Positions 60,136 through 64,000 of a stretch of 64,000 bases of DNA are shown piece after piece (within the stretch, counting starts at the first letter, position 1; each line of letters starts with the position of its first letter). The stretch lies in contig NZ_JBLWFS010000004.1 in the NCBI RefSeq assembly GCF_048323755.1, positions 1 to 64,000 of the forward strand, written 5' to 3'. The notes under the pieces are model-generated. The model saw only the letters and a list, made by a program, of their open reading frames with translations. It made no database searches and had not been told where the DNA came from. The stretch is from Alkalihalobacterium sp048323755 (GTDB lineage: Bacteria; Bacillota; Bacilli; Bacillales; Bacillaceae_F). Made by a program: the position numbers and the translations under genes.

Positions 60136-60916
60136 TAACATTAGCATTACCTTTAACGAAGGTACGCTGGATGAAAAAAAAGCTTTACAAAATATTAATC
60201 TAGAATTAAATTCAGGAGACTTTATTACGGTTATCGGCAGTAATGGAGCTGGAAAGTCAACTTTAATGAATACGATTTCTGGAACACTATCCCCAGATGT
60301 TGGTGACGTTGTTATTGACGGTAAAGCTGTTACACATCTACCTGAATACAAACGTTCTACATTAATTGGCCGTGTCTTCCAAGACCCTATGGCAGGAACG
60401 GCGCCGACGATGACTATACAAGAAAATTTAGCAATGGCCTATTCACGTAATAAAAAAAGAACGCTTCGATTTGGTGTAACGAAAAAAAGAAAAGACATGT
60501 TTCGGGAGTATTTAGCAACGTTAAATTTAGGCTTAGAAGATCGCTTTACAGCAAAGGTAGGATTGTTGTCTGGTGGAGAGCGCCAAGCATTGTCTCTTTT
60601 AATGGCTACGTTTACTGAACCGAAAATCCTCTTGTTAGATGAACACACCGCTGCACTTGATCCTTCAAGAGCTGAACTTATTACCCGTCTGACAGGGGAG
60701 ATTGTTCGTAATTTTAATCTAACTACTTTAATGGTTACCCATAATATGCAGCAAGCTTTAGATTTAGGGAATCGACTCATTATGATGGATAAAGGACAAA
60801 TTATCTTTGATGTGCAAGGAGAAGATAAACAAAATTTAACGATTGAAAAGCTGTTAAATGAGTTTCAACGTATACGTGGAGAGCAAATGGCAAGCGATAG
60901 AGCTGTTCTCGGATAA
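60122..60916 (+). CDS. ABC transporter ATPase (TrpZ-like)
   Basis: This 264-residue ATPase has Walker A GSNGAGKST (about 38-46), signature LSGGERQALSLLM and Walker B ILLLDEHTAALDP. The EHTAALDP form is typical of this transporter group. ATG 60122 follows GGGGGG; an in-frame ATG at 60116 is also possible. It overlaps the permease by 14 bases. Confidence 0.9.
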   Translation: MLHLNNISITFNEGTLDEKKALQNINLELNSGDFITVIGSNGAGKSTLMNTISGTLSPDVGDVVIDGKAVTHLPEYKRSTLIGRVFQDPMAGTAPTMTIQENLAMAYSRNKKRTLRFGVTKKRKDMFREYLATLNLGLEDRFTAKVGLLSGGERQALSLLMATFTEPKILLLDEHTAALDPSRAELITRLTGEIVRNFNLTTLMVTHNMQQALDLGNRLIMMDKGQIIFDVQGEDKQNLTIEKLLNEFQRIRGEQMASDRAVLG

Positions 60917-60948
60917 GTGCATGATGTATTAATTTAGATTTCATTCTT

Positions 60949-60984
60949 AGGGAGCGCAGACACTTTGGGGTCGGCTCTCTTTTT
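60949..60984 (+). terminator. Terminator of the TrpXYZ-like operon
   Basis: AGGGAGC pairs with GCTCTCT across an inner GC-rich loop, followed by TTTTT. Confidence 0.7.
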
Positions 60985-61047
60985 ATATGGTAAGTGTAAG
61001 GCCTAATGATTAAGAGCTATAAACTATTTATAAGGTAGGTGTGTACG

Positions 61048-61953
61048 GTGAGGTTTGTTACATTCGAATATAAAGGGGAACAAAGGATAGGCATGCTAAA
61101 TGAGGATCAAACGAGAGTGATTGATCTTGAAAAAGTCTTTAATGAAAAAGGAAATAATGTCAACATTCCAAGTTCGTTACTAGAAGCGATTGACCAAGGA
61201 GAAACTTTTATTCATGAAGTTACAGTAAGTATGGATTGGCTTGAAGCAAGAAACATCGAGAACTACTCTTTCTTCTTAAATGAACCTGAACTAAAGTTAT
61301 TAGCCCCAATACCGAGACCAAGAAAAAATATATTTTGCGTCGGTAAAAATTATGCAGCGCATGCGATCGAAATGGGAAGTGTTGCTGATATCCCAGAACA
61401 TTTATTAATGTTTACGAAAGCCCCAACTACTGTGATTGGTACAGAAGAAACAGTCCTCAATCATGCACATATAACGAGTCAATTGGATTATGAAGGAGAA
61501 ATTGCCATCATCATTGGAAAGAAAGGTACTGCTATAAAAGAAGAAGAAGCGTTTGATTACATATTTGGTTATACACTTCTTAACGATATTACTGCAAGAG
61601 ATCTTCAAAAGAAGCATAAACAATTCTTTTTGGGAAAAAGTTTAGATACGACGTGTCCTATGGGTCCATGGATCACTCACACTAGTTTAGTAAAGGACAG
61701 TGTGCTAGAAATAGAAACAAAAGTAAATGGAGAATTGAGACAAAAAGGAAGTATAGAACAGATGATATTCTCTATTCCGACAATTCTTTCGGTTATTTCC
61801 CAAGGAATGACGTTGGAGCCTGGTGATATTATTGCAACTGGTACTCCATCAGGGGTAGGAAGTGGATTTAAGCCACCTAAGTATTTGAAGTCTGGTGATC
61901 AAATTGAAGTTCGAGTGGATGAATTAGGTGTCTTAAAAAATACAATTCAATGA
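61048..61953 (+). CDS. Fumarylacetoacetate hydrolase (FAH)-family protein
   Basis: This 301-residue enzyme has the FAH core: PRPRKNIFCVGKNYAAHAIEMG, a metal site with LDYEGEIAIIIGKKG, GYTLLNDITARDLQ and the C-terminal PGDIIATGTPSGVG. Members hydrolyse or decarboxylate beta-keto acids, acylpyruvates or oxaloacetate. The exact substrate is unknown. GTG 61048 follows AAGGTAGG at 9 bases; an upstream GTG at 61039 is too close. Confidence 0.85.
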   Translation: MRFVTFEYKGEQRIGMLNEDQTRVIDLEKVFNEKGNNVNIPSSLLEAIDQGETFIHEVTVSMDWLEARNIENYSFFLNEPELKLLAPIPRPRKNIFCVGKNYAAHAIEMGSVADIPEHLLMFTKAPTTVIGTEETVLNHAHITSQLDYEGEIAIIIGKKGTAIKEEEAFDYIFGYTLLNDITARDLQKKHKQFFLGKSLDTTCPMGPWITHTSLVKDSVLEIETKVNGELRQKGSIEQMIFSIPTILSVISQGMTLEPGDIIATGTPSGVGSGFKPPKYLKSGDQIEVRVDELGVLKNTIQ

Positions 61954-61964
61954 CGGTAAAACAA

Positions 61965-62052
61965 AAAGGCTAAGTCCAGATGTCAGACCCCTACCTTTTG
62001 GAATTCATTCTCCAAAGGTAGGAAGGCGCTCACTAAGGATTTAGCCTATTTT
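61965..62052. terminator. Bidirectional terminator between FAH gene and lipoprotein gene
   Basis: Outer arms AAAGGCTAA and TTTAGCC enclose an inner stem CCTACCTTTTGGA / TCCAAAGGTAGG. T-runs or A-runs are present on both sides, so it can serve both convergent genes. Confidence 0.7.
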
Positions 62053-62813
62053 AATGTGATCGTAATTGGAAAATCCCAAAGTTGATCTTCGAGACGATGT
62101 CTTTTTATATTTAATGTGAATGGGTCAGGAATTTCCATAGCAAATTCATAATTTGCTATTAAAGAATAATTGAATTTACCTATTTCTGTAGAAGTGAATA
62201 CAGGGTAGACTTCTTCACCTGAATGAATCATAGTTGTTTCCAGACCTTGAATTTGATGTACATCTTCTATATAGAGAGTTAATTTCTTACCATCCGTTTG
62301 AACTTTAGCTATGTTTAAATCGTTTAACATCTTATTGTCACTGTCATGGTTCAAATTTTCGAATAGGACAGACTGGCGATGATAAAGAGGTTTAGCATAG
62401 AACATCACTGACAAGTCCTTACTATCTTTGTCTAATTCGGGTTGGAAGTATTGTTTGAAATAAACTTTATTTTCAGGAAGAGGTTCTCCATCGTCGTTGG
62501 TCGATATAACTTCTGTTTTAACACTTTCATATTCATTCCCTATATCATCCTCAATGACTCGTTGTAGAGCAAATGAAAAATGACTTTCATCAATTGGATA
62601 CGAACCAATCGGAATAATTTCAAAAGATAGATAGAACCCATTTTCATCATTTAAAAGGGTACTAGAGTGGCCAGCATATGTTACCGAGAGATGTTGGTTT
62701 TCGAAATGTGAAGGAGAGGCCGTTGATTTAGAAGCATTCGTTTGATTACCCAGGTTACACCCACTCAGGGTTAATATCAAAATAAATAGAATTGAATAAG
62801 TCGGAAGTTTCAT
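62046..62813 (-). CDS. Unknown lipoprotein
   Basis: I do not recognise this 255-residue protein. It has a lipoprotein signal with lipobox LTLSGCN (Cys at about 19), a Ser/Thr/Asn-rich linker and a beta-rich exported domain. It has no repeat or catalytic motif I can name. It is a single minus-strand gene, convergent with the FAH gene. Confidence 0.72.
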   Translation of the reverse strand: MKLPTYSILFILILTLSGCNLGNQTNASKSTASPSHFENQHLSVTYAGHSSTLLNDENGFYLSFEIIPIGSYPIDESHFSFALQRVIEDDIGNEYESVKTEVISTNDDGEPLPENKVYFKQYFQPELDKDSKDLSVMFYAKPLYHRQSVLFENLNHDSDNKMLNDLNIAKVQTDGKKLTLYIEDVHQIQGLETTMIHSGEEVYPVFTSTEIGKFNYSLIANYEFAMEIPDPFTLNIKRHRLEDQLWDFPITITLK

Positions 62814-62885
62814 AACACACCTCTCAAAATAAGGATAGTTCTATTCTATCATTTTCTTCTTTTGTCGAATAGTAAAAAAATCTTA

Positions 62886-62931
62886 GAAAAAGCCAAAAAG
62901 GCTGACAGTTTTTGTCAGCCTTTTTGGCTTA
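62886..62931 (-). terminator. Terminator of the KamA-family gene
   Basis: On the minus strand GCCAAAAAGGCTGACA pairs with TGTCAGCCTTTTTGGC, followed by TTTTTC. It begins right after the stop codon. Confidence 0.93.
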
Positions 62932-64000
62932 CTTAACGAGTTCTTTACTCTTTTTTCCTGTTGGAACATCGGGGAGTTCATTAACAGAAATAACTTTATC
63001 CGTTCTCTTTGTTGGCTTAGTCCAATACTGCTCGTTTCCAGGTAGATCATCAAACCAAGCAGCATCCTTAGGACAGTCTAGCACCATAAATTTACCGTAT
63101 TCATTATCACGTGACTGGTGATATTTTAAATAGGCTTTTCCATTTTCAATCGCTAAAATTTCAATTTTACCAGATGTATGACTCATTGATAAGCGAACTC
63201 GTTTACCTAAACCAGATGTGCGAGCTTTCGCGCCTTCAACGATATTATAAACTTCTTCTAGTGATAATACGAAATCTTTGTTTCCAGCAACTGGGCGGTT
63301 TACAAAGAAATAGTACGGTGTTACACCAGCCCAAGATAGTTTATCTAGTAATTCACCTAAAACGACTGGGTCATCGTTAATTCCTCTTAATACTGGAGTT
63401 TGGTTGACCACAATGGCACCAGCATCATGAAGAGCTTGGAATCCTTTTCTCGCTTCATCAGTAATTTCTACGGGGTGGTTAATATGTGCCATAATATAAA
63501 TTCGTTTTTCTGGTGTTGAGAATTCGCGAATTAAATTAAGTAATTCTTCATCTTCGTAAATACGCATCGGGTTAAATACAGGTAACTTAGAACCGATACG
63601 GATAATTTTAACGTGATCGATTGCACGTAGTTTTTCTAGAATATAACGAAGTTTTTTAGTTGCAAGAATTAATGGATCTCCACCAGTAAGTAGAACATTA
63701 TTAATCTCTGGTGTATTGGCAATGTATTCTAAACCAGGATCTACATCAGACATCGCTTCTTTAACATCGTTACGGAATAAACGTTTACGGAAACAATATC
63801 GGCAATACGCTCCGCAAACCTCTGAACAGATAAGTAATGCTGTTGTTTTATACTTATGCTGACACCCAGGAACTGCGTAGTTGGTGTCTTCATCGGAAGC
63901 ATCCCAGCGCCCATACTCATCTAATTCGTTCTCGTTCGGTATGACCAACTTCCGTATAGGATCGTTCGGATTATTCCAATCAATTAAACTTAAGTAGTAC
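62929..64000 (-). CDS. KamA-family radical SAM protein (lysine 2,3-aminomutase-like), 5' end outside window
   Basis: The frame covers 356 residues and continues through the right edge, where upstream codons read YYLSLIDWNNPNDPIRK. It has the cluster motif CGAYCRYCF (CxxxCxxC), GGDPLILATKKL, RIGSKLPVFNPMRI and VNQTPVLRGIND, all typical of KamA/YjeK-type 2,3-aminomutases, which shift an amino group using PLP. The PLP lysine should be near the C-terminal part. The start codon is not in the window; an internal TTG at 63948 is not the start. It may modify free lysine or another amino acid. Confidence 0.87.
   Translation of the reverse strand, partial: YYLSLIDWNNPNDPIRKLVIPNENELDEYGRWDASDEDTNYAVPGCQHKYKTTALLICSEVCGAYCRYCFRKRLFRNDVKEAMSDVDPGLEYIANTPEINNVLLTGGDPLILATKKLRYILEKLRAIDHVKIIRIGSKLPVFNPMRIYEDEELLNLIREFSTPEKRIYIMAHINHPVEITDEARKGFQALHDAGAIVVNQTPVLRGINDDPVVLGELLDKLSWAGVTPYYFFVNRPVAGNKDFVLSLEEVYNIVEGAKARTSGLGKRVRLSMSHTSGKIEILAIENGKAYLKYHQSRDNEYGKFMVLDCPKDAAWFDDLPGNEQYWTKPTKRTDKVISVNELPDVPTGKKSKELVK

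Overview
The window looks like a low-GC chromosome segment of a Bacillaceae bacterium, probably an alkaliphile-type Bacillus relative. The grounds are strong AGGAGG ribosome-binding sites, SigA-type promoters, dense Rho-independent terminators, CtsR and probable Zur and LexA operators of the Bacillus type, an M-box magnesium riboswitch, an IDEAL-domain protein, a class B sortase, and several Bacillus-type intergenic palindromic repeats. Species cannot be fixed from sequence alone.

Layout. 1-127: 3' end of an IS3-family insertion sequence. 0.2-6.4 kb: a K+ channel (yugO-like), then a magnesium block with two MgtE channels and two MgtC/SapB proteins; the first mgtE has an M-box riboswitch with its own promoter and terminator. 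6.6-9.3 kb: universal stress protein, two small unknown genes (one behind a pair of LexA-like boxes), pyroglutamyl peptidase and an IDEAL-domain protein. 9.4-11.3 kb: a divergent FAD oxidoreductase / dCTP deaminase pair separated by two Zur-like boxes. 11.4-15.3 kb: an acyl-CoA ligase and CtsR-controlled clpE. 16.3-18.3 kb: a chemoreceptor. 18.7-28.6 kb: a split acyl-(propionyl-)CoA carboxylase with its TetR regulator, both methylmalonyl-CoA mutase subunits and the MeaB chaperone, i.e. propionyl-CoA to succinyl-CoA. 28.9-42.2 kb: an EAL phosphodiesterase, a 1078-residue MalT/SARP-like activator, and a run of genes with two alpha/beta hydrolases, a complete LIV-type ABC importer, an unusual KAS III-like enzyme and an SDR. 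42.4-47.9 kb: a secreted PHB-depolymerase-family esterase, an AEC-family carrier, an acyl-CoA ligase and a TatD-family hydrolase. 47.9-50.3 kb: class B sortase and a fasciclin-repeat surface protein with an IPQTS sorting signal, separated by three 125-bp tandem repeats. 50.5-58 kb: TAXI-type lipoprotein, nitroreductase, EamA exporter, B12-binding radical SAM protein, a membrane protein and a split AbrB pair. 57.8-60.9 kb: a TrpXYZ-like ABC importer interrupted by a repeat element. 61-64 kb: FAH-family hydrolase, a lipoprotein and the 3' part of a KamA-family radical SAM gene that runs off the window.

The most interesting areas are (1) the 30-47.9 kb locus, which reads as an undescribed regulated system for secreting an esterase, importing a carboxylic or ester substrate and processing it through thiolase-like, hydrolase, reductase and CoA-ligase steps; (2) the Zur-like control of a zinc-independent dCTP deaminase; (3) twin LexA-like boxes on an unknown gene; (4) the sortase/fasciclin pair; and (5) several dispersed and tandem intergenic repeat families. 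Functions are read from protein motifs and context only; no database search was run.
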